Origin: Enterococcus sp. BWB1-3
Lineage (GTDB): Bacteria > Bacillota > Bacilli > Lactobacillales > Enterococcaceae
Assembly: GCF_016745275.1 (NCBI RefSeq)
Contig: NZ_JADOEP010000001.1
Coordinates: 124,001-188,000 of the forward strand
Reading direction: 5' to 3'
Length of the DNA stretch: 64,000 nt
Shown here: piece by piece, positions 1 through 9,981 of the stretch
Layout: each line of letters starts with the position of its first letter
Position numbering within the stretch: position 1 is the first letter of the stretch
Notes under the pieces: model-generated
Seen by the model: only the letters and a program-made list of their open reading frames with translations
Databases searched by the model: none
What the model was told of the DNA's origin: nothing
Program-made: the position numbers and the translations under genes

Positions 1-1
1 T

Positions 2-970
2 TCATGGCAAGCGGCAAAGCCGTTTTTTCCAGAATTTGAGAATATATACAGTAAGTTTATGGCATATGGCGGCAGGTGTACGGATAAAGAAATCGCAAAA
101 GCAGCTGTATATGCTAAGGAAGAGAGAATGTCTGGAATTGTTGCAGTCGGAGGCGGAACAGTTTCTGATCTGGGAAAAGCAGCAGCATACCAGTTAGGAA
201 TTCCAATCATTATTTTGCCTACTTTAGCGGCTACTTGTGCTGCGTATACACCACTAAGTGTTGTGTATAAAGAGGATGGAGAAATGGATCGGTATGATGT
301 TTATCCAGTGAGCAATTCGCTGATTTTAATTGAACCCTCCGTTATCCTTCATTCACCTGTTAACCTGATGGTGGCGGGAATCGGCGATACACTGGCAAAG
401 TGGTATGAAGCTGATACAATGATTTCACAGCTGACGGTTCAGCCGATTGAAATTGGCGTTGCCTCGTTTGCTGCGAGACAATGCAGGGAGATACTTCTGA
501 GGGACAGTGAGCAGGCGATTGCAGCGATGAAGACTGGAAAACTGAATCAGTCATTTTTAAATGTGATTGAAACGAATATTCTGCTCGGCGGTATGGTTGG
601 CGGATTTGGTGATGACTATGGACGAACTGCAGGTGCACATTCTATTCATGACGCGCTCACACTTTTACCTGACAGCCATCATCAGCTGCATGGCAATAAA
701 GTGGCTTATGGTGTTTTTGTACAATTGGTAATTGAAGATAAATGGAATGAAATTGAAGAATTACTGTCGTTTTACCGTTCAATGAATTTGCCGGCATCTC
801 TGAAAGAATTGGGGTTTTCACTTTCTGATGCTGAGTATAAAGCTGTCGCTGAGCGGGCAGCTGCTCCTCATGAAACAATTCATTATATGAAGGAAACAAT
901 TACTCCGGAGGTCGTTTATCAGGCAATGCAGGCACTTGAAGTATTTATGGCAGAAAAAAATTCTGCATAA
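2..970 (+). CDS. Iron-containing alcohol dehydrogenase family protein, glycerol-dehydrogenase-like (5' truncated)
   Basis: The reading frame is open to the left window edge, so the first tens of residues are missing; the ATG at 59 is internal. Visible hallmarks are the nucleotide-binding AVGGGTVSDLGKAAA segment, GIGDTLAKWYEAD with the metal-binding Asp, and two later His positions (AGAHSIHDAL and LHGNKVAYG) that match the metal ligands of the GldA branch. Such enzymes oxidise glycerol or reduce small hydroxy-carbonyl compounds with NAD(H) in the cytosol. The sequence is somewhat diverged from classical GldA and could instead be a hydroxycarboxylate dehydrogenase (HcxA-like); substrate is not deducible. 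It is followed by a long non-coding gap, so it ends its transcription unit. Confidence 0.85.
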   Translation, partial: SWQAAKPFFPEFENIYSKFMAYGGRCTDKEIAKAAVYAKEERMSGIVAVGGGTVSDLGKAAAYQLGIPIIILPTLAATCAAYTPLSVVYKEDGEMDRYDVYPVSNSLILIEPSVILHSPVNLMVAGIGDTLAKWYEADTMISQLTVQPIEIGVASFAARQCREILLRDSEQAIAAMKTGKLNQSFLNVIETNILLGGMVGGFGDDYGRTAGAHSIHDALTLLPDSHHQLHGNKVAYGVFVQLVIEDKWNEIEELLSFYRSMNLPASLKELGFSLSDAEYKAVAERAAAPHETIHYMKETITPEVVYQAMQALEVFMAEKNSA

Positions 971-1855
971 AAGACAGCGGATATTGAATAAAAAAAGAAG
1001 ATGAAGAAATCTGAAGCAGCAATACCAAACAAACTACAGTATATAAAAATTTAGATAAATGGCAGGACAGAAGTAACTTCTCTGACAATAAAAAGAAATT
1101 CACCAAAAATTTGTGAAGCAATTTTAGTGAATTCTTTTTTATTGCTTGAAGCTGAGCACTTCTTATACGAAAATTAAACACCTCAAAAAACAAAAAAGGC
1201 TACCTCCTACTTCATTCGTAGTTAGCCAGATTTGGTTTAGATCACTTTGACACCTGTAAGTGTTAGAGTAGTCTTTTTCTCTTGTAACTCTCTTTCTCCA
1301 AGTTCTTGGTAACGGGATGCATCGGAAAACATCCGATATAATAATTCGTACCATCAAATGTACAGTTGCTATGACTGTTTTTTTGTGTCCGGTATTCCTT
1401 CTTATCCGAAAGAAAAATGCCTGTATTCGATTGGGTTTCCCTTGAAAAAATGTACAGAAGGAGCTATTCTATTTATAGAAATAATTTATTTTTATACGCA
1501 GGTTCTGTGACCTAATGATTGGTACAGATCTTTTCATGCGACGAGTAACCGCAGGGGCAAATAAGTAGAACGATCTAGCTTGTCCCTCAAGGTTAACTTG
1601 GAGAAGAACCTCAATAAGCGATCGATCTACAAGCTCTTCTGTCCTCTTTAGTATGACAGGAAATAGCGTGTAGGTCGATCGTTTTTTATTTTCATTCTGT
1701 TTGGTGTGGGCGATAGCCCTCATGAGTGTTTGTCCTGGCTTCTTTCATAAAAGATACCTTAAATAAATAAAGGAATCCTTAGAAATCTTGCAATGAGAAT
1801 GGAAAAACAGTATGATGGGGAAGGATGAATTTTGATATAGAAAGCAGGGAAATGA
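971..1855. other. Non-coding gap with repeat-family A pieces
   Basis: No credible gene in 885 bp. Positions 1086-1103 and 1127-1144 form an inverted repeat (16 of 18 positions) that can act as a terminator-like hairpin after the dehydrogenase gene. The stretch from about 1045 (AAATGGCAGGACAGAAG) to 1170 resembles the end of the family A elements seen at 4646, 18950, 26881 and 58828. Positions 1190-1360 are not recognised. The last 100 bp lead into tgt. Confidence 0.6.
1500..1725 (+). repeat. Repeat-family A fragment
   Basis: Contains the family core GCGACGAGTAACCGCAGG at 1538-1555, the same phrase found near 58897 and, inverted, near 4800 and 59250. No ORF on either strand looks coding. Boundaries are approximate. 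Confidence 0.5.
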
Positions 1856-3001
<1,146 letters not shown>

Positions 3002-3081
3002 GAATTGTAGTAAAATGCTAGTGTTATCTTGTATTATTTGTTACAGTTAAGAGTGATTATATGAACAGTGAGGTGAAAATA

Positions 3082-3468
3082 ATGGGCAACGGATTTACTA
3101 TGATTTTGACATTAGTCGTCTTAGGTGGAATGATGTTCTTTATGACTCGTTCTCAAAAACAGCAGAAGGAACATCAGATACTTTTGAATAACATGAAAGT
3201 TGGCGATAAAGTAGTTACAATCGGTCGTTTGCATGGTGTTGTTTCTGAGATTGATTCTGTGAATAAAACAGTTTTTATTGACTGTGAAGGAATTATTTTA
3301 GAGTTTGATCATAGCGCTATTCGAACAGTGAAACCAAATACTACTTCAACTTCGGAACCAATTGAACAAATGGAAGAACCGGCTGCAGTTGTTTTGGAGA
3401 AAGAAGAAACGATTACAGATATTGATACGGATGATAGTACTGAAGAGCAAGAGGAAACAAAAGAATAG
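3082..3468 (+). CDS. yajC: Preprotein translocase accessory subunit YajC
   Basis: Small single-pass membrane protein of the Sec holo-translocon. One N-terminal hydrophobic helix (FTMILTLVVLGGMMFFM) is followed by the YajC signature SQKQQKEHQILLNNMKVGDKVVT and a beta-rich domain (IGRLHGVVSEI, ..DCEGIILEFDHSAIRTV). An acidic tail rich in E and D ends the protein. The ORF opens at 3061, but the ATG at 3082 has a GAGGTGA ribosome binding site at the right distance and gives the usual MG start, so it is preferred. Sits 80 bp after tgt. Confidence 0.93.
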   Translation: MGNGFTMILTLVVLGGMMFFMTRSQKQQKEHQILLNNMKVGDKVVTIGRLHGVVSEIDSVNKTVFIDCEGIILEFDHSAIRTVKPNTTSTSEPIEQMEEPAAVVLEKEETITDIDTDDSTEEQEETKE

Positions 3469-3595
3469 TCGTTGCATAAAGGGGCAAGTTCGTTTTCAAG
3501 CAGTTTTGTATGCTTGGAATGAGTGTGAATGAGAAGACAGGAGGGGATGAACAGTCATATCGGCTGCTCTATCCTCTTAAAAGCCGAATAGGTGA

Positions 3596-3646
3596 CGAGA
3601 CAGAAGGGGCTCTATAACGACCTCTTCTGTCTCGAGCTCTTTTTTT
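3596..3646 (+). terminator. Rho-independent terminator after tgt-yajC
   Basis: CGAGACAGAAG at 3596-3606 pairs with CTTCTGTCTCG ending at 3634, followed by AGCTC and a run of seven T. Strong stem and T-run. Confidence 0.85.
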
Positions 3647-3674
3647 CACTGGAAGTTTTTGGGAGGGGATTAAG

Positions 3675-3956
3675 ATAGAAAAGTTATCCTGGCATCAAAA
3701 GGTGCTTTTGTCTAAAGAAATAAAAATGAAATGCCGCTCCTTTCATGAAGATGGGTACAATGCTGTGGATGAAGCGCAGCTGCTTAATTATTTGATTGCA
3801 TATCGCTGGAAGGACAAGGCGAAATTATCAATTAAAGAATGCAAAAGTGACATTTTACATATTCAGCCAAATGATTTTTTTGATTATCAGCAGCTGATGG
3901 CACAAACCAGTCCCTTTCGTTTTAACGACTGGAAAGATATTCAAGATCTTTTATAG
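3675..3956 (+). CDS. comN: ComN-like post-transcriptional regulator; possible AUA start
   Basis: The conserved block SFHEDGYNAVDEAQLLNYL, then YRWKD, then SDILHIQPNDFFDYQQL matches the Bacillus ComN / post-transcriptional regulator family. ComN binds RNA-associated partners and influences comE mRNA in Bacillus; its role in cocci is not established. The first conventional start in frame is GTG at 3702, but it lacks a ribosome binding site and gives a short N-terminus. A strong GGAGG at 3662-3666 is 8 bases before an in-frame ATA at 3675, giving MEKLSWHQK and a family-like length of about 93 residues. The AUA start is inference; 3702 is the fallback. Confidence 0.75.
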   Translation: MEKLSWHQKVLLSKEIKMKCRSFHEDGYNAVDEAQLLNYLIAYRWKDKAKLSIKECKSDILHIQPNDFFDYQQLMAQTSPFRFNDWKDIQDLL

Positions 3957-4080
3957 TCAAACGGATGAGTTGGATTGGAATTTTATTTATTGGTTGGCTG
4001 TTCTCCAGTTGAGCAGAAAGCAGCTGCTATTGGAACATAGGACTGTTTATTCAGCAATAGATATAAGAAAAAGAATATAT

Positions 4081-4119
4081 ACGATCAGGCGGTGAGAGGA
4101 CTGTCTGATCGTTTTTTTT
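4081..4119 (+). terminator. Rho-independent terminator after comN
   Basis: ACGATCAG (4081-4088) pairs with CTGATCGT (4105-4112) and runs into eight T. Confidence 0.85.
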
Positions 4120-4136
4120 AGAGAGGAAAATAAAAA

Positions 4137-4551
4137 TGACAAATTTAATTAAATAAACGCTGCAGCTGTCGTCTCCAGAGGACTTTCAGCAACAGCGTAC
4201 AAAAGCAGGACTATCTCCAAGAAATCCATAATATATCAGTAAGGCATTACAAAACAGTTATTGCTGTGTTACTCTGTGGCAGGATGAAAAAAACTGGTTG
4301 GTACGGGACGAATTATCGGGGATGGAGGGACTGTCTATCAGGTAGTGAACATTGCTGTTGACCCTGAGTATCAGGGAAAAGCTCTGGTAAAACAGATTAT
4401 GGCAGAACTGAAGTGTCATATTGATTCAGAGATTCCTGACGAAGCATATGTCAGCCTGATTGCAGATGGTCAAGCCAAATGTTTATATTGTCAGTTTGAT
4501 TTTGAAGAAACGATGCCTGAATCAGAAGTCATGTATTATAAAAGAACATGA
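4137..4551 (+). pseudogene. GNAT acetyltransferase pseudogene
   Basis: An ATG at 4137 is followed by a stop after six codons. Downstream fragments in different frames read like one GNAT enzyme: an AGLSPRNP segment near 4205, LWQDEK near 4277, GRIIGDGGTVYQVVNIAV (4310-4360), and motif A as VDPEYQGKALVKQIMAEL. The intact 68-residue tail ends at 4551 with the usual YYKRT. At least two frameshifts and several stops separate the parts. The Q/RxxGxG/A site is QGKALV, also degraded. This is a recently decayed gene; no function is expected. Confidence 0.8.
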
Positions 4552-4645
4552 ATTACGCAATAATATGCCTTTATTGTGGAATATTGAGCAATCGGAAAAT
4601 AAACTTTATTAAAAAATAAAAATAGACAACTTACTTATAAGATGT

Positions 4646-4905
4646 GGGTGGGACAAAAACGATCAGTTCCGAGAATTAAGAAGGAATATCCGAAAATTGT
4701 CAAGGAACACTATTCATAGAATGAATAGCTGTGAATTGATACTTACCTGGAGTTTCTCATATTTTCAGGATCGTTAGGCTTAATTCCGAAGGGGTTGCTC
4801 CTGCGGTTACTCGTCACAAAAAGAATTTTTGCTTTTATACCGCCGTTTATTCGGGGGTAGATACGAAGAGAGTTTGGAATTTTATTTCTGGCCTACGCTC
4901 GTTTG
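4646..4905 (+). repeat. Repeat-family A element, copy 2
   Basis: Near-match, in opposite orientation, to 26881-27112: the shared run includes GGGACAAAA, CGATCAG, TCCGAGAAT, ATATCCGAAAATTGTCAAGG and AATTCCGAAGG. It carries an extra block with the family core inverted (CCTGCGGTTACTCGTCAC at about 4800-4817). Non-coding. Lies between the dead GNAT gene and the adhE promoter. Confidence 0.75.
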
Positions 4906-4963
4906 TCCTTATTATTATAATTCTTTTGTTGCGAAAACATTTAGATAAATAATTTTTTTGAAA

Positions 4964-4981
4964 CTGTGAAAAAAATCACAA
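4964..4981. promoter_or_regulatory. Probable Rex operator of adhE
   Basis: CTGTGAAAAAAATCACAA is a close fit to the Rex consensus TTGTGAAnnnnTTCACAA. It ends 8 bases before the -35 box of the adhE promoter. Rex is the redox repressor that senses NADH/NAD+, and adhE is a standard Rex target in Firmicutes. Inference from motif and context. Confidence 0.75.
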
Positions 4982-4988
4982 AAAACTG

Positions 4989-5017
4989 TTTACAAGAGAA
5001 AAAGAATGTTGTATGAT
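4989..5017 (+). promoter_or_regulatory. adhE promoter
   Basis: TTTACA (4989-4994), 17-bp spacer, TATGAT (5012-5017): both boxes match 5 of 6 sigma-A positions at optimal spacing. The Rex-like site lies just upstream. Confidence 0.75.
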
Positions 5018-5074
5018 ATGAATGTGAAATAGTTAACAAGAAACTTAATGATAAATTATTTTAGGAGGATTACA

Positions 5075-7672
5075 ATGGCAAAGACAAAGAAAAAAGAGGA
5101 AGCTCCGGTAACTGACGTTCAAGCGATGATCGACGAGCTTGCTGCAAAAGGGAATGTAGCTTTAAAAGAAATGGAGAGCTTCGATCAGGAAAAAATTGAC
5201 CATATCGTTCATGAAATGGCAATGGCTGCTTTAGATCAGCATATGCCTTTAGCTAAAATGGCTGTTGAAGAAACAGGTCGTGGTATCGTAGAAGATAAAG
5301 CAATCAAAAACATGTATGCTTCAGAATATATCTGGAACAGCATTAAGCACAATAAAACAGTTGGCGTAATCAGTAATGATGAGCAAACAGGTTTAATTGA
5401 AATTGCCGGACCAGTCGGAGTTGTTTGTGGAGTTACTCCAACGACTAACCCAACATCAACAACTATCTTTAAAGCAATGATCGCTTTGAAAACAGCAAAC
5501 CCAATTATCTTTGCCTTCCATCCAAGCGCTCAAAAATGTTCAGCTGAAGCAGCTCGTATCGTTCGTGATGCAGCGATTGCAGCAGGTGCGCCTGAAAACT
5601 GTGTACAATGGATCGAACAACCATCAATTGATGCAACATCTATGTTGATGAATCACCCTGGTGTTGCAATTGTATTGGCAACTGGTGGTCCTGGAATGGT
5701 TAAATCAGCCTACTCAACTGGTAAACCAGCTTTAGGTGTTGGTGCCGGTAATGTGCCAGCATATATTGAAAAATCTGCAAAAATCAAACGTGCAGTAAAC
5801 GATCTGATCGTTTCAAAAGCTTTCGATAATGGTATGATTTGTGCTTCTGAGCAAGCAGTTATCGTAGATAAAGATGTATATGCAGCAGTTAAAGCGGAAT
5901 TCGAAGCGCATCAAGTATACTTTGTTAAACCAAATGAATTACAAAAACTTGAAGACGCTGTAATGAACGAAGGCAAATACGCAGTAAACCCTGCAATTGT
6001 AGGATATTCTGCTGAACACATCGCAAAATTAGCTGGTATCAAAGTACCTGCCGGAACAAAAATTCTAGTTGCAGAACTTGAAGGTGCCGGACCTGAATAT
6101 CCGTTGTCACGTGAAAAACTTTCTCCTGTATTGGCAATGATGAAAGCAAAAGATTCAGCTCATGCGTTTGATCTTTGTGAAGCAATGCTTGAATTAGGTG
6201 GACTGGGACATACAGCAGTTATCCATACTGAAGATGAAGATCTGCAAATCAAATTCGGTATCCGTATGAAAGCTTGCCGTGTATTGGTTAACTCTCCATC
6301 TGCTGAAGGTGGTATCGGTAATATCTACAACGAAATGATTCCTTCATTGACATTAGGTTGTGGTTCTTACGGTAAAAACTCAGTTTCTAAGAATGTATCT
6401 GCAATCAATTTGATCAATATCAAAACTGTGGCGAAACGGAGAAATAATATGCAATGGTTTAAATTACCACCAAAAATTTTCTTTGAAAAGAACTCATTAC
6501 AGTACCTGCAAAAAATGGAAAATGTTGAACGTGTTATGATCGTTTGTGACCCGGGGATGGTTCAATTCGGTTATGCTGATACCGTTCGTAAAGAATTACA
6601 AAAGCGTAAAAACGATGTGAAAATTGAAGTATTCTCTGATGTGGAACCTAACCCATCTACAAATACGGTTTATGCCGGAACAAAAGTTATGGCTGACTTC
6701 AAGCCAGATACAATCATCGCTTTAGGTGGGGGATCTGCAATGGATGCGGCGAAAGGAATGTGGATGTTCTATGAACACCCAGATACTTCATTCTTCGGTG
6801 CAAAACAAAAATTCCTGGATATCCGTAAACGTACGTACAAGATCGACAAGCCTGAGAAAACTCAGTTTGTATGTATCCCTACAACTTCAGGTACTGGTTC
6901 AGAAGTAACACCATTTGCCGTTATCACTGACAGCGATACGCATGTGAAGTATCCATTAGCTGATTACGCTTTGACACCGGATGTAGCAATCATTGACCCT
7001 CAATTTGTTATGTCAGTTCCTGCATCAGTAACAGCAGATACTGGTATGGATGTATTGACACACGCGATCGAATCTTATGTGTCTGTTATGGCATCAGATT
7101 ACACTCGTGGATTGAGCCTGCAGGCAATTAAATTAGTCTTCGACTATTTAGAAAAATCAGTGAACACTCCTGATATGGAATCTCGTGAAAAAATGCATAA
7201 CGCTTCTACAATGGCTGGTATGGCATTCGCAAACGCATTCCTGGGAATTTGTCACTCAGTAGCACACAAAATTGGTGGAGAATACGGTATTCCTCACGGA
7301 CGTACGAACGCAATTCTATTGCCTCATATTATCCGTTATAATGCCAAAGATCCTTCAAAACATGCTATGTTCCCTAAATATGACTACTTCCGTGCAGACA
7401 CAGATTACGCTGACATTGCGAAATTCCTGGGTCTGAAAGGTAAGAACACTGCAGAATTGGTTGACGCACTAGTAAATGCTGTTGCTGACCTGGGTAAAGC
7501 AGTAGGAATCGACATGAGCCTGAAGGCACAAGGTGTAACTCAGGAAACATTGGATTCTACAGTAGATCGTATGGCTGAACTGGCTTATGAAGATCAATGT
7601 ACAACTGCCAATCCTAAAGAACCATTAATCAGTGAACTGAAACAAATCATCATTGATGCATACAATGCATAA
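5075..7672 (+). CDS. adhE: Bifunctional acetaldehyde-CoA/alcohol dehydrogenase AdhE
   Basis: Converts acetyl-CoA to ethanol in two NADH-using steps during fermentation; forms spirosome filaments in the cytosol. About 865 residues, full length. The N-terminal aldehyde dehydrogenase half shows VVCGVTPTTNPTST, GVGAGNVPAY and the catalytic Cys in FDNGMICASEQ. The C-terminal iron-dependent half begins near QWFKLPPKIFFEK and shows IALGGGSAMDAAKGMW, CIPTTSGTGSEVTPF and the iron-ligand region GICHSVAHKIGGEYGIPHG. The ATG at 5075 is preceded by TAGGAGGA and is preferred to the upstream ATG at 5048. Monocistronic, with its own Rex-type operator, promoter and terminator. Confidence 0.98.
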   Translation: MAKTKKKEEAPVTDVQAMIDELAAKGNVALKEMESFDQEKIDHIVHEMAMAALDQHMPLAKMAVEETGRGIVEDKAIKNMYASEYIWNSIKHNKTVGVISNDEQTGLIEIAGPVGVVCGVTPTTNPTSTTIFKAMIALKTANPIIFAFHPSAQKCSAEAARIVRDAAIAAGAPENCVQWIEQPSIDATSMLMNHPGVAIVLATGGPGMVKSAYSTGKPALGVGAGNVPAYIEKSAKIKRAVNDLIVSKAFDNGMICASEQAVIVDKDVYAAVKAEFEAHQVYFVKPNELQKLEDAVMNEGKYAVNPAIVGYSAEHIAKLAGIKVPAGTKILVAELEGAGPEYPLSREKLSPVLAMMKAKDSAHAFDLCEAMLELGGLGHTAVIHTEDEDLQIKFGIRMKACRVLVNSPSAEGGIGNIYNEMIPSLTLGCGSYGKNSVSKNVSAINLINIKTVAKRRNNMQWFKLPPKIFFEKNSLQYLQKMENVERVMIVCDPGMVQFGYADTVRKELQKRKNDVKIEVFSDVEPNPSTNTVYAGTKVMADFKPDTIIALGGGSAMDAAKGMWMFYEHPDTSFFGAKQKFLDIRKRTYKIDKPEKTQFVCIPTTSGTGSEVTPFAVITDSDTHVKYPLADYALTPDVAIIDPQFVMSVPASVTADTGMDVLTHAIESYVSVMASDYTRGLSLQAIKLVFDYLEKSVNTPDMESREKMHNASTMAGMAFANAFLGICHSVAHKIGGEYGIPHGRTNAILLPHIIRYNAKDPSKHAMFPKYDYFRADTDYADIAKFLGLKGKNTAELVDALVNAVADLGKAVGIDMSLKAQGVTQETLDSTVDRMAELAYEDQCTTANPKEPLISELKQIIIDAYNA

Positions 7673-7686
7673 AAACTAATATACGG

Positions 7687-7723
7687 ACCTGTTCGGAGAG
7701 AAATCTCTGGGCGGGTTTTTTTT
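7687..7723 (+). terminator. Rho-independent terminator of adhE
   Basis: ACCTGTTCGGAGAG folds onto CTCTGGGCGGGT around an AAAT loop, followed by eight T. Confidence 0.8.
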
Positions 7724-7806
7724 ATGTTAACATTGACTGGTGTATTGACCAAATTAAAAGTAAATTATGATTTTAATCCAAGGAATGTACAGCCATGAGA
7801 CTACTT

Positions 7807-8061
7807 GACATGAGACGAGCATCCGAAGAAATGTAGAAGCAAGTTCTCACCTGACCATAAGACATGCGCCGAGCATTCAAAGAAGTGCAGAAGCAAGTTT
7901 TTAGATGACCATAAGACATACGCCGAGCATTCGAAGAAATGTAGAAGCAAGTTCTTACATGACCCATAAGACATGCGCCGAGCATTCGAAGAAGCGTAGA
8001 AGCAAGTTCTTACATGACCCATAAGACATGCGCCGAGCATTCGAAGAAGCGTAGAAGCAAG
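7807..8061 (+). repeat. Tandem array of five 54/55-bp units
   Basis: Units begin at 7807, 7861, 7915, 7970 and 8025 with GACATGCGCCGAGCATTCGA and end in TGACCCATAA; the fifth is cut short after AGAAGCAAG. Lengths are 54, 54, 55, 55 bases. The unit core (GACATGYGACGAGCATTTGA then AGAAGCGTAGGAGCAA) also occurs singly inside family B repeats at 16960 and 43656, so the array is an amplified piece of that family. There are no spacers, so it is not CRISPR, and the mixed 54/55 period argues against coding. Confidence 0.85.
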
Positions 8062-8067
8062 CCTTTA

Positions 8068-8190
8068 ATACAGGTTTAAAGCTGTTTGTTCTTGTCATTG
8101 AAGCATACAGGTTAATACTTTCTATCATTGAACATCATTTATAAACTATCTTCTATTGTAATTTAAAATTTGGTTAGTGCACTAGAATAT
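8068..8190 (+). repeat. Repeat-family B end module
   Basis: The run from GCTGTTTGTTCTTG through GTTAATACTTTCTATCATTG to the TATTGTAATTTAAAATT stretch matches 39600-39680 and 43960-44060 almost base for base. It directly follows the tandem array. Non-coding. Confidence 0.7.
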
Positions 8191-8693
8191 TTCATGTTTT
8201 TAACTGCTGATATTTTTTAGTAATCAAGATGAACAATTGAAGAAATTTGAAAAAGATTGAGACGCTTGGATTATTCTGGCTGGTATCTGTGGAGGTTATT
8301 ATGCCAGTGATTCTTTACTTAAGTTTCTCATACAGCAGAATGTAAGATGAAGCAACGTTACAAAGGTGCAGCTTTAGTGAAACTGATTTGGTTGGATGAC
8401 TTCTATTGGGAAACACAGAATTTTTATCTGTATGACCTGGTTTATAAGGTAAACAGATACTGGAATGCAGAAGGACAGCGGATTTTTTCCGCTGTCCTTC
8501 TGCATGTTTTTCTAATTATCGATTCGTTTACTAGGGTGTGTCTGGAAAGTATAGTGAAATCTGAATTTTCCAGAAATTTTTGGTGGAAATCTAGAAAGAA
8601 AGCGCAGGTTATGTGGTGCATAGGCGAGAATTTCTGACGACGAGTTCCAGAAAAATAGCGGAAATATTCGTCACTCATGTTTTCAGACACGTC
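8191..8693. other. Gap with uninterpretable ORF debris
   Basis: A 96-codon ORF (8347-8637) runs straight through a strong terminator hairpin and has no plausible ribosome binding site, so I do not call it. Short open stretches around 8270-8460 may be the remains of a lost gene whose terminator survives at 8465. Nothing else is supported. Confidence 0.4.
8465..8511 (+). terminator. Orphan terminator hairpin
   Basis: An 18-bp perfect stem: ATGCAGAAGGACAGCGGA (8465-8482) with its complement ending at 8505, then GTTTTTCT. No intact gene precedes it. Confidence 0.75.
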
Positions 8694-9362
8694 CTAAAAC
8701 AGATTAAACAATGCAATTGCTGCAATGGCATTATTGACAAAATGGACGGCGATAGCCACCTCAAGTCGTTCTGTTTTTTTGTATGCATAAGCCATGATAA
8801 AGCCCAGCAATGCATAAATCATAAATTCAATAAGTGTAGTTGCTGAATGCATTAGTCCAAAGATGATTGAACTTACAGCCAGTCCAATAAATGGATGCTC
8901 TTTAAACATTAAGCCCATAATCCCGCCGCGAAATACGATCTCTTCCATAATCGGTGCAGCTACAGCAATTAACATGAAAAGAAGAATCGGACTTTCTCCA
9001 GAAAAAATTTTGCCAATTAATTCATCATTCGCTGTTGTTTTCTGTCCGTAAAGGATTTCTCCAAGGAAGGTACCTCCAATAACTACCACTCTTCCTGCTA
9101 TATAGCACAACAGAATAAATCCTATATTTCTTTTAGTCAGCCAATCCCATTTAAAGTTGCACAATCCCAGCTTTTTTGCCAACTGCATTGTGATCACAAT
9201 GGTGGCAACGGTGATAATAATTGTAATAAAAATATTCATCGGAGAGAGAGAAGTCTGTCCTCCTATAAGGGTAAAGCCTTTGATTATGCCAAAAGCAGTT
9301 GTTCCAAGCTGGCTTAAAATAAAAAGCCCAAAAACGATTAAACTATTCCTTAAAAATTTCAT
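8694..9362 (-). CDS. CPBP (CAAX/Abi) family intramembrane protease
   Basis: A 222-residue polytopic membrane protein. The family motifs are all present: EEIVFRG (the paired catalytic Glu with Arg), FGLMHSATT (conserved His) and the later HFVNN (second His with Asn). Family members are membrane-embedded metal-independent or metal-assisted proteases; in lactic bacteria some give bacteriocin self-immunity, but no bacteriocin gene is visible nearby. The start at 9362 has AGGAGG seven bases upstream. It is isolated, pointing away from rtcB, with non-coding DNA on both sides. Substrate unknown. Confidence 0.9.
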   Translation of the reverse strand: MKFLRNSLIVFGLFILSQLGTTAFGIIKGFTLIGGQTSLSPMNIFITIIITVATIVITMQLAKKLGLCNFKWDWLTKRNIGFILLCYIAGRVVVIGGTFLGEILYGQKTTANDELIGKIFSGESPILLFMLIAVAAPIMEEIVFRGGIMGLMFKEHPFIGLAVSSIIFGLMHSATTLIEFMIYALLGFIMAYAYKKTERLEVAIAVHFVNNAIAAIALFNLF

Positions 9363-9375
9363 TTTTTCCTCCTAA

Positions 9376-9858
9376 ATAATTGAAGGCAACTCAAAATATA
9401 TTTACCTAAAACCTCCAAATTCTTGATATACGAGGATTCATAACCTGATAGTGGTTCCCTCTCTTTGTAACTAGGTGGTGAAGTAAACGTTTTACACTGA
9501 GCCGCATGGAGCTGCAATTCTGGTGTGTTTCTTTGCGGTACTTTTTATTGCTGGAATGCTCAAGGGTGAAGGCTATCTGTCAAGAGTACCAGTTATTTAA
9601 TTGGTTAGTTTTTCATAGATTCTTTTGAGTTGCCTAATTGAAACCAATATCTAAGTTTAGCAAAAACAAACAGTACTTATCAAGTTAATATTTAAAGAAG
9701 AGGGGAAAAAATAAATTAAAATAGATTGGAAACTGTGAGTAGAATATTATTTTTTTGTAGTGAATTCCCGAAGAATGAGCTGTGAATCTTTGGAGCAGGA
9801 AGAAAATAGGCTGCTTATACAGCTTCCACAGCCATTTATGTTTGTCTTTAAATTGTTA
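9376..9858. other. Gap with possible membrane-protein gene remnant
   Basis: Around 9490-9599 one frame reads TEPHGAAILVCFFAVLFIAGML then KGEGYLSRVPVI and a stop: one hydrophobic helix and a short tail without a start or ribosome binding site. It could be the 3' end of a lost small membrane-protein gene. The rest shows nothing recognisable. Confidence 0.3.
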
Positions 9859-9888
9859 TTGACATAGCAGGCGCTTACATGATACGAT
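9859..9888 (+). promoter_or_regulatory. Promoter of a 35-codon mini-gene
   Basis: TTGACA at 9859-9864, 18-bp spacer, TACGAT at 9883-9888, with an extended -10 TG at 9880-9881. A perfect -35 box. The transcript would begin about 9895 and open with the hairpin at 9900-9927 (TGATCAAAAAG / CTTTTTGATCA, 11 bp, six-base loop). Confidence 0.65.
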
Positions 9889-9981
9889 GAACGAAATAGT
9901 GATCAAAAAGAAGCTGCTTTTTGATCATCATCTGTTTTACTGGAAATGATATCAGACAAATAAATGAAAGGAGAGAGCATA

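Noticed and set aside
1163-1723. Minus-strand ORFs in the gap before tgt
   Set aside because: No ribosome binding sites or motifs; the region is repeat-derived.
7773-8040. Two overlapping minus-strand ORFs with a repeating MLGACLMGHVRTCF-like peptide
   Set aside because: They are translations of the 54/55-bp tandem array in different frames; the mixed period shifts frame, and no ribosome binding site or start context supports them.
7807-8061. CRISPR array
   Set aside because: Units are head-to-tail without unique spacers, and the same sequence occurs singly in other repeats; no cas genes.
8347-8637. 96-codon ORF before the CPBP gene
   Set aside because: Runs through a perfect 18-bp terminator hairpin and shows no family motif.
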